Of a DNA stretch of 36,754 nt, positions 17,073 through 25,201 are shown piece by piece; positions within the stretch are counted from its first letter, which is position 1, and each line of letters opens with the position of its first letter. The DNA is from an uncultured beta proteobacterium (GTDB taxonomy: Bacteria; Pseudomonadota; Gammaproteobacteria; Burkholderiales; Burkholderiaceae_C). The notes beneath the pieces are model-generated. The model was not told the origin of the DNA, did no database searches, and saw only the letters and a list, made by a program, of their open reading frames with translations. The position numbers and the translations under genes were made by a program. The DNA is taken from positions 1-36,754 of the forward strand of contig CAIKMZ010000022.1 in NCBI GenBank assembly GCA_903828665.1. Direction: 5' to 3'.

Positions 17073-17375
17073 TCAGTTCAGTTCAGCGGGTCGCGTCGCC
17101 TGTTCCAGTTCCGTCAGTTGCGTCAGCAGCCGCTGGCGCAGGTAACGAAGATCGTGCAGGTGCGACAGCGCCTGTGTCGCGCGGCCCTGGGACTTGAGCT
17201 GGAGCAGTTGGGTGGCCACGGCCAGCCCTTGCTGGTGCAGGTTCCGGATCGCCTGCCCGGTCGGCTGCGCTGCGTGGCGTGACAGCGCCGCTCCCTGCAG
17301 CCAGCTGTCCAGGCGCAACTGTTGCGGATGGGTCGGCGTCGGCGCATCCGGCTGCTCCAGTGAAGCGGTCGACAT
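17073..17375 (-). CDS. Small helical hypothetical protein (possibly the 3' half of a split gene)
   Basis: This 100-aa protein is rich in Gln, Leu and Ala and should be almost all helix (QQLRLDSWLQGAALSRHA, LHQQGLAVATQLLQLKSQ, LHDLRYLRQRLLTQLTELEQA). I recognise no family. ATG 17375 has a GGAGAGAGAG ribosome-site-like run just upstream, but the same GA run is where an upstream frame encoding a membrane segment would need to change frame to continue into this protein. So it is either a separate gene overlapping the membrane ORF, or the C-terminal domain of one protein broken by a GA-repeat indel. It lies downstream of hemH and convergent with the hydrolase gene. Confidence 0.55.
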   Translation of the reverse strand: MSTASLEQPDAPTPTHPQQLRLDSWLQGAALSRHAAQPTGQAIRNLHQQGLAVATQLLQLKSQGRATQALSHLHDLRYLRQRLLTQLTELEQATRPAELN

Positions 17376-17487
17376 CTGGTGCTCTCTCTCCAAGCAGGCG
17401 CTGCATGTCCCGGTGCAGCATGCGGCTGGCGTAGAAAGCCAGCGACCACAGGCCCAGCACGAAGATGACCTGCATGAACAATGTCAT
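17083..17487 (-). CDS. Possible small membrane protein, frame disrupted after a GA run
   Basis: The N-terminal about 35 residues are protein-like: one transmembrane helix (MTLFMQVIFVLGLWSLAFYA) then a basic, helical stretch (SRMLHRDMQRLLGER). After a GAGAGAGAG run at about 17383-17391 the frame continues to 17083 but becomes Ala/Pro/Gly-rich low-complexity sequence typical of a wrong frame, while the neighbouring frame becomes the helical 100-aa protein. Adding one GA unit, or losing one base, would join both into one protein of about 137-138 aa. ATG 17487 has no clear ribosome site and is 62 bases after hemH. Confidence 0.4.
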   Translation of the reverse strand: MTLFMQVIFVLGLWSLAFYASRMLHRDMQRLLGERAPDVDRFTGAAGCADADPSATVAPGQLAAGSGAVTPRSAADRAGDPEPAPARAGRGHPTAPAQVPGPRDTGAVAPARSSLPAPAAADATDGTGTGDATR

Positions 17488-17549
17488 GTGAGTCGTGAGC
17501 GATCGGCCCCGGAACCGATTCGCGCGCAGGCTTATGCAGGGCTCGCGTT

Positions 17550-18644
17550 CTATTGCCGGGCGCCCAGTGCCAGTGCCGCGGCGCGCGAAGCGGCCAGCGC
17601 GGCGGTGTTGGGTGCGCTCTGCGTTGGCCAGCCTGCCAGGTGCTGTTGTGTCAGCGCGCACAGCGCCGTGATCCATTGCGGATCATCGTTAAGACATGGG
17701 ATGTAGTGGAATTCCTGGCCACCCGCGCCCACGAAAGCGGCACGCCCTTCCATGTTGATTTCTTCGAGCGTCTCCAGGCAGTCGCTGGTGAAGCCCGGGC
17801 AGATCACATCGACGCGCTTGACGCCGGATTTGGCCAGCGCAATCAGGGTCGGCTCGGTGTAGGGTTGCAGCCACTTGGCGCGACCCAGGCGCGACTGGAA
17901 CGTGACCTTGTACTGCTGCGGGCTCAGCCCTAGTTGCGTTGCCAGCAAGCGCGCCGTCTTGAAGCATTCGCAGTGGTAGGGATCACCCAAGTGCAGCGTG
18001 CGCTCAGGCACACCGTGAAAGCTCATTACGAGCAGTTCCGGGCGTCCGTCGCGCTGCCAGTGCTGTTCGATGCGCCTGGCCAGCGCGTCGATGTAGCCGG
18101 CGTCATCGTGGTAGCGGTTGACAAAGCGCAGCTCCGGCAGGTTGCGCACCGTGGCGGCCCAGGCATAGACGGCGTCGAACAGGCTCGCCGTCGTGGTGGC
18201 GGAATACTGCGGGTAGGCCGGCAGCACCAGCACGCGCGTCACGCCCTCGGCCTTGAGCGCGTCGAGTTGTTCGGCTATCGACGTGCTGCCGTAGCGCATG
18301 GCGTAGCGCACCCGCACATCGTGCCCGCGCTGCGCCAGCCAGCCTTGCAGCAGCAGTGCCTGCTTCTCGGTCCAGATCTTGAGCGGCGAGCCCTCGCTCG
18401 TCCAGATGCTGGCGTACTTGGCGGCCGATTTGGCGGGGCGAAACGGCAGTATCACGCCGTGCAGGATCAGCCACCAGAGCAGGCGCGGAATTTCGACCAC
18501 GCGGTGGTCGCTCAGGAATTCCTTCAGGTAACGGCGCACGTCGGCAGTGCCGGGTGTATCCGGGGTGCCGAGGTTGCAGAACAGGACGGCGCTGCGCGCC
18601 GCTTGCCCGTGCTGGAAAGGAGGTTCTGGTTTGAATGCGGTCAT
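17550..18644 (-). CDS. hemH: Ferrochelatase
   Basis: This enzyme inserts ferrous iron into protoporphyrin IX, the last step of protoheme synthesis, and is peripheral to the inner membrane. The protein is 364 aa, normal length. Family blocks are visible: [34 protein letters not shown] at the start, [25 protein letters not shown], the catalytic His210 in [43 protein letters not shown] with the metal-site Glu at 294-295, and IPCLND near the end. ATG 18644 begins [13 protein letters not shown]. Heme supply fits a respiring organism, but no direct regulatory link to the nar genes is visible. Confidence 0.96.
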   Translation of the reverse strand: MTAFKPEPPFQHGQAARSAVLFCNLGTPDTPGTADVRRYLKEFLSDHRVVEIPRLLWWLILHGVILPFRPAKSAAKYASIWTSEGSPLKIWTEKQALLLQGWLAQRGHDVRVRYAMRYGSTSIAEQLDALKAEGVTRVLVLPAYPQYSATTTASLFDAVYAWAATVRNLPELRFVNRYHDDAGYIDALARRIEQHWQRDGRPELLVMSFHGVPERTLHLGDPYHCECFKTARLLATQLGLSPQQYKVTFQSRLGRAKWLQPYTEPTLIALAKSGVKRVDVICPGFTSDCLETLEEINMEGRAAFVGAGGQEFHYIPCLNDDPQWITALCALTQQHLAGWPTQSAPNTAALAASRAAALALGARQ

Positions 18645-18766
18645 GCCCTATTTTCACGCATTGCACAGGGTTCTTCCGCCGGCACTCGGCTATTTGTCAT
18701 TGCCAGATTCAATTTGTTGATTCATTTCGAGGCGCGCAGCGGCGCGGCAGCCATGCAGCGCGACGT

Positions 18767-18798
18767 CATGGATTGCTTCGCTGCGCTCGCAAAAACGA
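18767..18798. repeat. Copy 1 of a short dispersed repeat
   Basis: A 32-base stretch beginning CATGGATTGCTTCGCT matches another at 24869-24900 at 28 of 32 positions. It lies in the 181-base gap between hemH and the acylase gene, which otherwise holds nothing recognisable. The sequence resembles, from memory, a short interspersed repeat common in proteobacterial intergenic regions. This copy has no clear inverted partner nearby. Confidence 0.6.
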
Positions 18799-18825
18799 GA
18801 AGAGGCTGCGCGATGACCAATCTCA

Positions 18826-21243
18826 TCAGCGTGCTGGCGCCAGCGTCAGCGTGCTGCGCGTGCTGGCTGCGACATCGGCCTCGCTCAAGTGCTGCGGCAC
18901 GTAGCCGCCCGCGATGTAGGTCTGCGCCTGGTCGCGGTAATGTGCATCGAACAGCACGCCGCTTTGGCCGAGCGGGTTGATGCCAAGTGCCTTGCCGGCA
19001 TCGGCAAAGTCGATCACGCGCCGGGTCGAGGGACCGTATTTCACGGACCAGGGTGCCGGACCAATCGAGCCCGCCAGGTTGTTCGGAAGCTCGCGCCCGC
19101 CCGGCGCCGGCAAGGGTCCGGTATTGAACAGCTTGTCCAGCGGCTTTTGCGCCGCCAGCGGATGCGCGTGCGTCAGCGTGTGGGCCTTGCCCCAGGTCCA
19201 GCCGGCGCTGTCCTTGCCAAAGGTCGCCTGCAGGTGGGCGATGGTGGTGCGCCACGCCGCCTTTACGGTGTCGGCGCGGCTCTCCACGGCCGGCGTGTTG
19301 CGGTCGTCCCACCAAGGTGAGGTGGCGTCCGCCGCCAGCCGCGGCAGGGCCGAGTCCAGTGCGCGCGTACCGAGCAGGTTCTTGAATTGCTGTTCGCCCA
19401 TTTCGTCGGCCATCGCGGCACGCGCCAGCTCGAAGACGAACTGGTTGTAGACCGTCGCCTCGACGCTCTCGATCGTGTGCCGGCCATCCCAACGCGCCAG
19501 ACCATCGAGCAGCGCGCGCTCGGCCGGATCGGTCACCACGCTTTGCAATACCGGCAGCAGCGGGGTGAGCAGCCGCGAGCTGTAACTGCTCTGGTTGTCG
19601 AGCTGCAGCGCCTGGCTTGCCTTACTGTCCCAGCGCACGGTGTCATCGCGCAGAAGCTGGTCGAGGCGCTGCGCGCGATCCGCCAGGTTGTAGTAGCCGG
19701 GCACGGTCAGGCCGTTGAACGGCCTGGGTTCGTGATTGGCCGAGACGATGTAGCCGCGTGCCGGGTTCTCTTCCTGCGGGTTGTCGCGGAAGTCGGCAAA
19801 GCCGAGCTTGTCGGACTCGGGCAGACTGCCGTCGAGTATGAAATTGGGGTTGACGCCGGCCGGGCGGATCGGCAGTTTGGCCGCGGCCCACCAGCCGATG
19901 TCGCCGCTGGCATTGGCCCACACGATATTGAGGCCCGGCGCGTGCAGCTTGCTGCTTGCCGTGCGCATTTTCGCCAGCGTGTCGGCGCGGTTGAATTCAT
20001 AGGCAGCTTCGATGATCGGGTTGTCGGTCTCGAGGAACGTCCACCACATCGCCACCGGCGTTGCGCCCAGGCTGGCTGCGAAGGCATCGGTGATGATCGG
20101 TCCGTGCGGCGAGCGCCGCAGCGTGAGCTTGACCGGCGCAGCACCCTTGACCAGGATGGTCTCCTGGCGGCTTTGCAGGTCCACCCACTGGCCGTGGTAC
20201 CAGATCTGATTCGGATTGGCAGGATTGCTTTTTTCGGCAATCAAGTCCATGTCGTCGTTCTGGAACATGGTCAGGCTCCAGCCGAACTGCTGGTTGTGTC
20301 CGATCAGGGCGTTCGGATTGAGTACCTGGTAGTGGCCGTAAAGCTCGAAGCCCGGCGCTGACAGATGCGCCTCGTACCAGACCGCAGGGCTGGAGAACTC
20401 GATATGCGGGTCCCCGGCGAGCATCGGTTTGCCGCTGGCGGTGCGCCGGCCCGAAATGGCCCAGGCATTGCTGCCTTCCATGCGGGGCACGCCGGCGGCT
20501 TCGAGCGCTTCCTGGCTGAGCCGGGCAATCTGGTTTAGCGTGTCCCAGCCCGGCGCGTTGACGCTCACGCGCGTTGGCGCGGCGCCATCGCTCGGCAGCA
20601 CACCTTGCGCGTGGTTGTCGAGATCGAACACCTTGAGGTAGTTCGCGCCCAGCTTGTCGCGCACGTAGGTCATGGCCGGTTCGGTGCGGAAGGTGGCCGC
20701 AAAGCTGTAGGCCTGGTAACCGGTCACGGCCAGGGTGTCCTGCGGCGTGAAGTCGCGCTTGCGGATGCCCAGCAGGTCGAACTCCAGCGGCGCCGGGTGG
20801 CTGGCCTGAAACTGGTTGATGCCGTCCAGATAGGCCATCAGCGCCTTGGTCGCGGCGCTGGCCGGATCCAGTTGCGCTGCGGCGGCCTGCGCCCGCGCCG
20901 GAATGCCCAGCGTACGGAACAGGCGGTCGGTGTCGAGCAGCTTGGGACCGAGGACTTCGGCTAACTGGCCCATGGCCAGGCGGCGCACCAGTTCCATCTG
21001 GAACAGGCGGTCCTGCGCGTGCACGTAACCCAGCGCGCGGTACAGGTCGGTCTCGTTTTCAGCCCGGATGTGCGGCACGCCACGCTCGTCATAGCGCACC
21101 GTCACCGGCGCGCGCAGCTGCGTCAGGCTCAGCGTGCCCGAGCGTTGCGGCTGCTTGCTGTGCAGGTACCAGGCAGCGCCCGCGCCGCCCAGCACCAGCA
21201 GTGCGGCGAGCAACAGGGCGAATAGCTTGAGGGCGCGTTTCAT
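18826..21243 (-). CDS. Penicillin acylase family Ntn hydrolase
   Basis: This 805-aa periplasmic or membrane-anchored amidase of the penicillin acylase family may hydrolyse amides such as acyl-homoserine lactones or beta-lactams; the true substrate is unknown. An N-terminal hydrophobic segment (5-26) is a signal peptide or anchor. The alpha-chain region includes DERGVPHIRAENETDLYRALGYVHAQDRLFQMELVRR. The autocatalytic cut should fall before Ser258 in EGSNAWAISG, which becomes the N-terminal nucleophile of the beta chain. The following GDPHIEFSSPAVWYEAHL, GHNQQFGWSLT and VWANASGDIGWWAAAKLP are family-typical. Length is normal for the unprocessed precursor. The gene stands alone between hpnE and hemH on the same strand. 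Confidence 0.92.
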   Translation of the reverse strand: MKRALKLFALLLAALLVLGGAGAAWYLHSKQPQRSGTLSLTQLRAPVTVRYDERGVPHIRAENETDLYRALGYVHAQDRLFQMELVRRLAMGQLAEVLGPKLLDTDRLFRTLGIPARAQAAAAQLDPASAATKALMAYLDGINQFQASHPAPLEFDLLGIRKRDFTPQDTLAVTGYQAYSFAATFRTEPAMTYVRDKLGANYLKVFDLDNHAQGVLPSDGAAPTRVSVNAPGWDTLNQIARLSQEALEAAGVPRMEGSNAWAISGRRTASGKPMLAGDPHIEFSSPAVWYEAHLSAPGFELYGHYQVLNPNALIGHNQQFGWSLTMFQNDDMDLIAEKSNPANPNQIWYHGQWVDLQSRQETILVKGAAPVKLTLRRSPHGPIITDAFAASLGATPVAMWWTFLETDNPIIEAAYEFNRADTLAKMRTASSKLHAPGLNIVWANASGDIGWWAAAKLPIRPAGVNPNFILDGSLPESDKLGFADFRDNPQEENPARGYIVSANHEPRPFNGLTVPGYYNLADRAQRLDQLLRDDTVRWDSKASQALQLDNQSSYSSRLLTPLLPVLQSVVTDPAERALLDGLARWDGRHTIESVEATVYNQFVFELARAAMADEMGEQQFKNLLGTRALDSALPRLAADATSPWWDDRNTPAVESRADTVKAAWRTTIAHLQATFGKDSAGWTWGKAHTLTHAHPLAAQKPLDKLFNTGPLPAPGGRELPNNLAGSIGPAPWSVKYGPSTRRVIDFADAGKALGINPLGQSGVLFDAHYRDQAQTYIAGGYVPQHLSEADVAASTRSTLTLAPAR

Positions 21244-21350
21244 CGGCTGGTCTCCTTCTTTGACTGGTCACGGCGAGCATAGCAAGTTTGCTGCATGAAT
21301 TACTGCGCCGGCGGTCATGGCGGGCCCGACCCGCAATCCATGTCTGTGAT

Positions 21351-22646
21351 TCAGGAAGTCTGCAGTGCCGCAACCGCCGCAAGGCCGCTGCGCACGGCGC
21401 CTTCCAGAGTGGCCGGATACGGCCCTGCCACGTAATCGCCGCAGGCCAGCAACGCGGGCGCGATCTGCAGCGCCGGGCGTTGCAATCCCGGCGTGCAGGC
21501 GAAAGTGGCCTGCTTCTCCACGATGGTCTGCACCGGCTGCAAGGCCAGGCCCAGTTGCGCGCTGGCCTGGCGCAGCACCTGCGCCTGCAGCGTTGCGCGA
21601 TCCGCCCGGCTTGCGCTGACGACAAAAGCGAGCAGTCCTTGCGACCCACCGAGCTGACCGCGGTCGAACACAAACTGCGCCGGTGCCGTCGCATCCGGGC
21701 GCAAGGCCAGCATCGGCGTGCTCAGCCTCGCACCAGGGCACCAGGCATAGACGGTGGCGATGGCCTCGAAGCGCAGGGCCTTCGCGAGCGCGCACCAGCG
21801 CTGCATGGCTTGCGCTGTCGCGGCGTCGACGCTGGCTGCACTGCTCGTGAGAAGTCGCGCGGCGGCACTGGCACCGGTGGCGACAATCACCGCATCGAAG
21901 GACTCGCCGTCGACCTGCCAGCCTGAACCATGCGCGACCAGCGCGCCGACGCGCGCCGCCAGCCGCAGTTGCGCACCGTGTTCGAGCAGATGGCGCGCGC
22001 CGGCCGCCGGAAACAGCGCCGACAGATCGCGCCGCGGCAGCAGCAGATAGGAGGCCCCGGCAGCGCCGAACAGCGCGTCCTGCATGACGCGCAGAAAGAC
22101 CTGCGCGCTGGCTTCATGCGCTGGCGTGTTCAGGGCCGACACGCACAGCGGCTCGATCAGCTCGGCCAGCACGCGCGTACTCAAGCCCTGGCACAACTGC
22201 GTTACCGAGGCATTGGCATCACAGGCAAAGCCCTGGCGCTGCCAGCGACCTGCCAGACACAGCAAGCTCCACTTGTCGGCCACGCGCCAGCCGCGCGCGC
22301 CGACGATGGCGCCGAACGCATCGAACGGCGCCGGCCAGTTCGGAAACTGCAGACCGGCTCCATCGGGAAAGCGCAGCGTCAGCGGCAGTCGCAGCAGCGC
22401 AGTCTTGGGATCGACGCCAACCTGTAGCAGCAGACGCATTGTTTCGCTGTAAGCGCCGATCAGAATGTGCTGGCCGTTGTCCAGTGTGACCGGCGTGCCG
22501 TCCAGCAATTGGCCCGCCACGGATCTGGCGCGCCCGCCGAGCGCATGGGTCGCCTCAAAGAGCACGACCTGATGTCCGGCAGCCGTCGCCGTAACCGCAG
22601 CCGCCATACCCGCCCATCCGGCACCGATGATGGCGAGCCGGCTCAT
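21351..22646 (-). CDS. hpnE: Hydroxysqualene dehydroxylase HpnE
   Basis: This 431-aa FAD-dependent oxidoreductase reduces hydroxysqualene to squalene in the bacterial HpnCDE route. The N-terminal dinucleotide-binding motif is GAGWAGMAAAVTA with the FEATHALGGRARS continuation typical of the amine oxidase/phytoene desaturase superfamily. LDNGQHILIGAYSETM is a characteristic HpnE block, and the C-terminal FAD segment is ACGDYVAGPYPATLEGAVRSG. ATG 22646 overlaps the hpnD stop by three bases and follows GGGGAGG; the frame also continues upstream but only as shadow of hpnD. It completes the operon hpnC-hpnD-hpnE. No squalene-hopene cyclase gene is in the window. Confidence 0.93.
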   Translation of the reverse strand: MSRLAIIGAGWAGMAAAVTATAAGHQVVLFEATHALGGRARSVAGQLLDGTPVTLDNGQHILIGAYSETMRLLLQVGVDPKTALLRLPLTLRFPDGAGLQFPNWPAPFDAFGAIVGARGWRVADKWSLLCLAGRWQRQGFACDANASVTQLCQGLSTRVLAELIEPLCVSALNTPAHEASAQVFLRVMQDALFGAAGASYLLLPRRDLSALFPAAGARHLLEHGAQLRLAARVGALVAHGSGWQVDGESFDAVIVATGASAAARLLTSSAASVDAATAQAMQRWCALAKALRFEAIATVYAWCPGARLSTPMLALRPDATAPAQFVFDRGQLGGSQGLLAFVVSASRADRATLQAQVLRQASAQLGLALQPVQTIVEKQATFACTPGLQRPALQIAPALLACGDYVAGPYPATLEGAVRSGLAAVAALQTS

Positions 22647-23482
22647 ATCCTCCCCAGCGCCTGCACCTTCCACGCCAGCCACAGCTTGCGCAGGGGCGTC
22701 AGACTGATGCGCTGGTGCAGCACCTGGAATTTTTCACGCTCGATTTCCCTGAGCAGGGTGCGGTAGATGCTGGCCATCATCAAGCCCGGCTTTTGCGCGC
22801 GCCGGTCGGCTGCCGGCAGCAGGGCCAGTGCCTCGTCGTACAGACCCTGTGCGCGGCGCGCCTGGAACTGCATCAGCGCGGAGAAACGATCCGAGTAGGC
22901 ACCCTTGAGGATCTCATGGGCCTTGACATCGAATTGCTGCAATTCGTTCAACGGCAGGTAGATGCGTCCGCGCCGCGCATCCTCGCCGACGTCGCGGATG
23001 ATGTTGGTCAGTTGCAGCGCCAGGCCCAGTTTGTGCGCGTACAAGGTCGTTGCGTCCTCGGTCTGGCCAAAGATCATGGCGGCGACCTCGCCCACGACGC
23101 CGGCCACCAGATGGCAGTAGCGCTGCAAGCCCGGATAGTCGAGGTAGCGCGTCTGGTTCAAGTCCATCTGGCAACCCTCGATCACGGCCTGCAGGTGCGC
23201 CTGTTCGATCTTGAATTCACCCGCCAGCGGCAGCAACGCCTGCAGCACCGGGTGGCTGGGCTTTCCGGCAAACGCCTGCGCCACCTCGGCCTGCCACCAC
23301 GCCAGTTTGGACGCGGCCACGCCGGGGTCCACCATGTCATCGACCACGTCGTCGATCTCGCGGCAAAAGGCGTAGAAGGCCGTGATGGCCGCGCGCCGCG
23401 GCGCCGGCAGGAACAGAAAGGCGTAATAGAAGCTGCTGCCCGAGGCAGCAGTCTTTTGCTGGACGTATTCTTGTGGCGTCAT
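22643..23482 (-). CDS. hpnD: Presqualene diphosphate synthase HpnD
   Basis: This 279-aa all-helical prenyltransferase condenses two farnesyl diphosphates to presqualene diphosphate. Both aspartate-rich motifs that bind magnesium-diphosphate are present: FCREIDDVVDDMVD (about 38-51) and NIIRDVGEDARRGRIYLP. The N-terminal block SGSSFYYAFLFLPAPRRAAI is also typical. Length is normal. It follows hpnC after 31 bases, and its stop overlaps the hpnE start. Phytoene synthase is the main alternative within the superfamily, but the hpnC/hpnE neighbours decide for HpnD. Confidence 0.94.
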   Translation of the reverse strand: MTPQEYVQQKTAASGSSFYYAFLFLPAPRRAAITAFYAFCREIDDVVDDMVDPGVAASKLAWWQAEVAQAFAGKPSHPVLQALLPLAGEFKIEQAHLQAVIEGCQMDLNQTRYLDYPGLQRYCHLVAGVVGEVAAMIFGQTEDATTLYAHKLGLALQLTNIIRDVGEDARRGRIYLPLNELQQFDVKAHEILKGAYSDRFSALMQFQARRAQGLYDEALALLPAADRRAQKPGLMMASIYRTLLREIEREKFQVLHQRISLTPLRKLWLAWKVQALGRI

Positions 23483-23513
23483 GGAGGGTTAGTTTAAGGG
23501 CGATGCTTGCGTC

Positions 23514-24347
23514 TCAGCCCATGCGCCAGGCGCGCCACAGCAGCAGCGGCCAATCGAGCGCGCCAATGCGCACGCGCGTGCGCCAGCTCTCGTGCCCGAT
23601 GGCTTCGATCTTCTCGAGTATGCGCATGCCGCCTTGCACCACCAGGCGCAGTTCCCAGCCGGCGCGTCCCGGAACCCGAAGCGCCAGGCCTGCGCCCTGG
23701 AGCATCAGGGCCCGGGCGTCGCGGCAGCAGGCGGCGACCATGCGCGAAGCGTTGGCCGATGGCTGGTCGCTCAGCAGGTCGGCCTCCTGTACCGCATGTT
23801 GCTGCATCGCCTGCAGGCTCGGGTACCAGCGGCCGCGACGCAGGTCGACCCCGATGTCCTGCCAGAAGTTGATCAGCTGCAGGGCACTGCAGATCTGGTC
23901 GCTCTGCGTCAGGGAGAATGCATCGTCGATGCCGTACAGGTGGAGCAGCAGGCGCCCGACCGGATTGGCCGAGCGCGTGCAGTAGTCGAGCAGTTCGGCA
24001 TCGGTCGGGTAGCGCTGGTGGCTGGCGCTGTAGCGAACGTCCTGTTCGAACGCGTCCAGCAGTTGCGCCAGCAGCACAGTGGGCAGCGCGAAGGTTTGCA
24101 GCACTCCGCGCAGCGGGTCGAAGACTTGTGGCCAGCGCGCGCTGTGCGGCTGTCCGCTGGCGATGGCGGCCAGATCGGCGCGCACCGCCGCGAGATCGGC
24201 CAAACGTTCGGCGGGCGTGGCATTGCCTTCATCGGCGATGTCGTCGGCGCTGCGGGCAAAGTGATAGATGGCCGCGACCGCCGGGCGCAGCCGCGCAGGG
24301 CAAAGCCAGGAGGCAACCGGGAAGTTCTCGTAGTGGTCGATCTTCAC
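23514..24347 (-). CDS. hpnC: Hydroxysqualene synthase HpnC
   Basis: This 277-aa squalene/phytoene-synthase-fold enzyme turns presqualene diphosphate into hydroxysqualene. It begins DHYENFPVASWLCPARLRP, a HpnC-typical opening. The first Asp-rich motif is FARSADDIADEG and the second is INFWQDIGVDLRRGRWY. It is the first gene of hpnCDE. Just upstream (24371-24380) lies the perfect palindrome GACACGTGTC, a possible operator or part of the promoter region. The squalene made may feed hopanoids, but the cyclase must be elsewhere. Confidence 0.94.
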   Translation of the reverse strand: MKIDHYENFPVASWLCPARLRPAVAAIYHFARSADDIADEGNATPAERLADLAAVRADLAAIASGQPHSARWPQVFDPLRGVLQTFALPTVLLAQLLDAFEQDVRYSASHQRYPTDAELLDYCTRSANPVGRLLLHLYGIDDAFSLTQSDQICSALQLINFWQDIGVDLRRGRWYPSLQAMQQHAVQEADLLSDQPSANASRMVAACCRDARALMLQGAGLALRVPGRAGWELRLVVQGGMRILEKIEAIGHESWRTRVRIGALDWPLLLWRAWRMG

Positions 24348-24370
24348 GAGGCCTTAAGCTGACTCGAATT

Positions 24371-24380
24371 GACACGTGTC
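24371..24380. promoter_or_regulatory. Perfect ten-base palindrome upstream of hpnC
   Basis: GACACGTGTC lies 23 bases before the hpnC start codon. Ten-base perfect palindromes arise by chance, so a role as operator is only possible. The nearby sequence around CCAACCGGTCATTAATA (about 24402-24418) resembles TetR-type operators found beside RND pump genes, which would fit the pump remnant downstream. Confidence 0.3.
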
Positions 24381-24540
24381 CCGAAGCATTTAGAACTAAC
24401 AACCAACCGGTCATTAATAAAAATCCCCGTTTCTGAAACTGATGGTGTCATGACGTCTGTCGATTCCGTAAAGTTATTCTGTGTCCTGATTGTCTCTCTG
24501 ACCGAGGCGGGCCCGACGTCTTGCTCCAAGCCGGTGCCGC

Positions 24541-24698
24541 CTGAAGAGCCGGTCTGCTCGGTATTCTGGGGGCCGATGGCCGTGGCCATAATGGGTGGTC
24601 TGATCGTCGCCGCCGTGCTCACGCTGCTGGCCTTGCCGGCCATGTACGCGGCATGGTTTCGCGTCGGGCGCGAGGGGGCGAGGCGGGTTAAAATCTGA
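24541..24698 (+). pseudogene. Remnant of an RND efflux pump C-terminus
   Basis: Within an open frame of 109 codons, the last about 52 codons read PPEEPVCSVFWGPMAVAIMG followed by GLIVAAVLTLLALPAMYAAWFRVGRE. This is the final transmembrane helix and tail of the AcrB/CusA-type RND transporter family (normally over 1000 aa), ending at a normal position with TGA. Sequence upstream of about 24541 is not pump-like and has low similarity to anything I recognise. A full pump gene must have been deleted here, leaving about 5 percent of it, between hpnC and tRNA-Leu. The deletion next to a tRNA is a familiar scar of past insertion or excision. Confidence 0.7.
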
Positions 24699-24743
24699 TT
24701 CAATAATTGAGGGCCGGTCTGCTTGATGGCCCTTTCGTTTTTT

Positions 24744-24828
24744 GCGCGGGTGGCGGAATTGGTAGACGCACCTGGTTTAGGTCCAGACGCCGCAGGGCGT
24801 GCAGGTTCGATTCCTGTCCCGCGCACCA
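24744..24828 (+). tRNA. tRNA-Leu (anticodon UAG)
   Basis: This 85-base gene has acceptor stem GCGCGGG/CCCGCGC, encoded CCA, the D-arm TGGCGGAATTGGTAGACGCA typical of leucine tRNAs, the anticodon loop TTTAGGT giving UAG, the long variable arm and the T-loop GGTTCGATTCC. It reads CUA and related leucine codons. Confidence 0.96.
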
Positions 24829-24843
24829 GCCTTTAGCGACGCG

Positions 24844-24900
24844 GCAATCCATGCCGCAAGACTGAATGCATGGATTGCTTCGCTACGCTTGCAATTACGA
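24844..24900. repeat. Copy 2 of the dispersed repeat, with an inverted-repeat partner
   Basis: GCAATCCATGC (24844-24854) and GCATGGATTGC (24868-24878) form a perfect 11-base inverted repeat with a 13-base spacer, just after tRNA-Leu. The right arm continues as the 32-base repeat shared with 18767-18798. Its REP-like hairpin could protect or end the tRNA transcript. The rest of the 373-base gap up to tig holds a possible -10 (TACAAT, 25015-25020) and the tig leader; I see no gene. Confidence 0.6.
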
Positions 24901-25201
24901 AGCCTTTGCTTATAAGCCGGGACCACTCTTGATCATCGTGAGGTCTTCAGGGCCTGGCGGTTTAAGCCTCTTTTTCCATCACCAATGCCGTTCTGCAGGC
25001 CTTTTGTCAGTCAGTACAATAAGGGCCTTGTAAAACTTCATGCCATGGGTGGACGCGGCCGGCAGTTGAGGCCCGAAACCCAGCCGGTTCGGCCCCGAAT
25101 TGTGGCGATAAAGTCTGACCCCCTGTGCGTTTTTCATTTGAGGAACAGGTCGCAGCCGCGTAGCGGCCGGCGCTGTTGCTAATCAATTTAGGAGTATTTT
25201 T

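Noticed and set aside
17036..17082. ACTGAAC/GTTCAGT repeat between the convergent hydrolase and small gene as terminator
   Set aside because: The loop would be 33 bases and no T-run follows.
24344..24826. Minus-strand 160-codon frame
   Set aside because: Its first residues are the familiar antisense of a tRNA-Leu gene, and the rest is opposite the pump remnant and hpnC leader.
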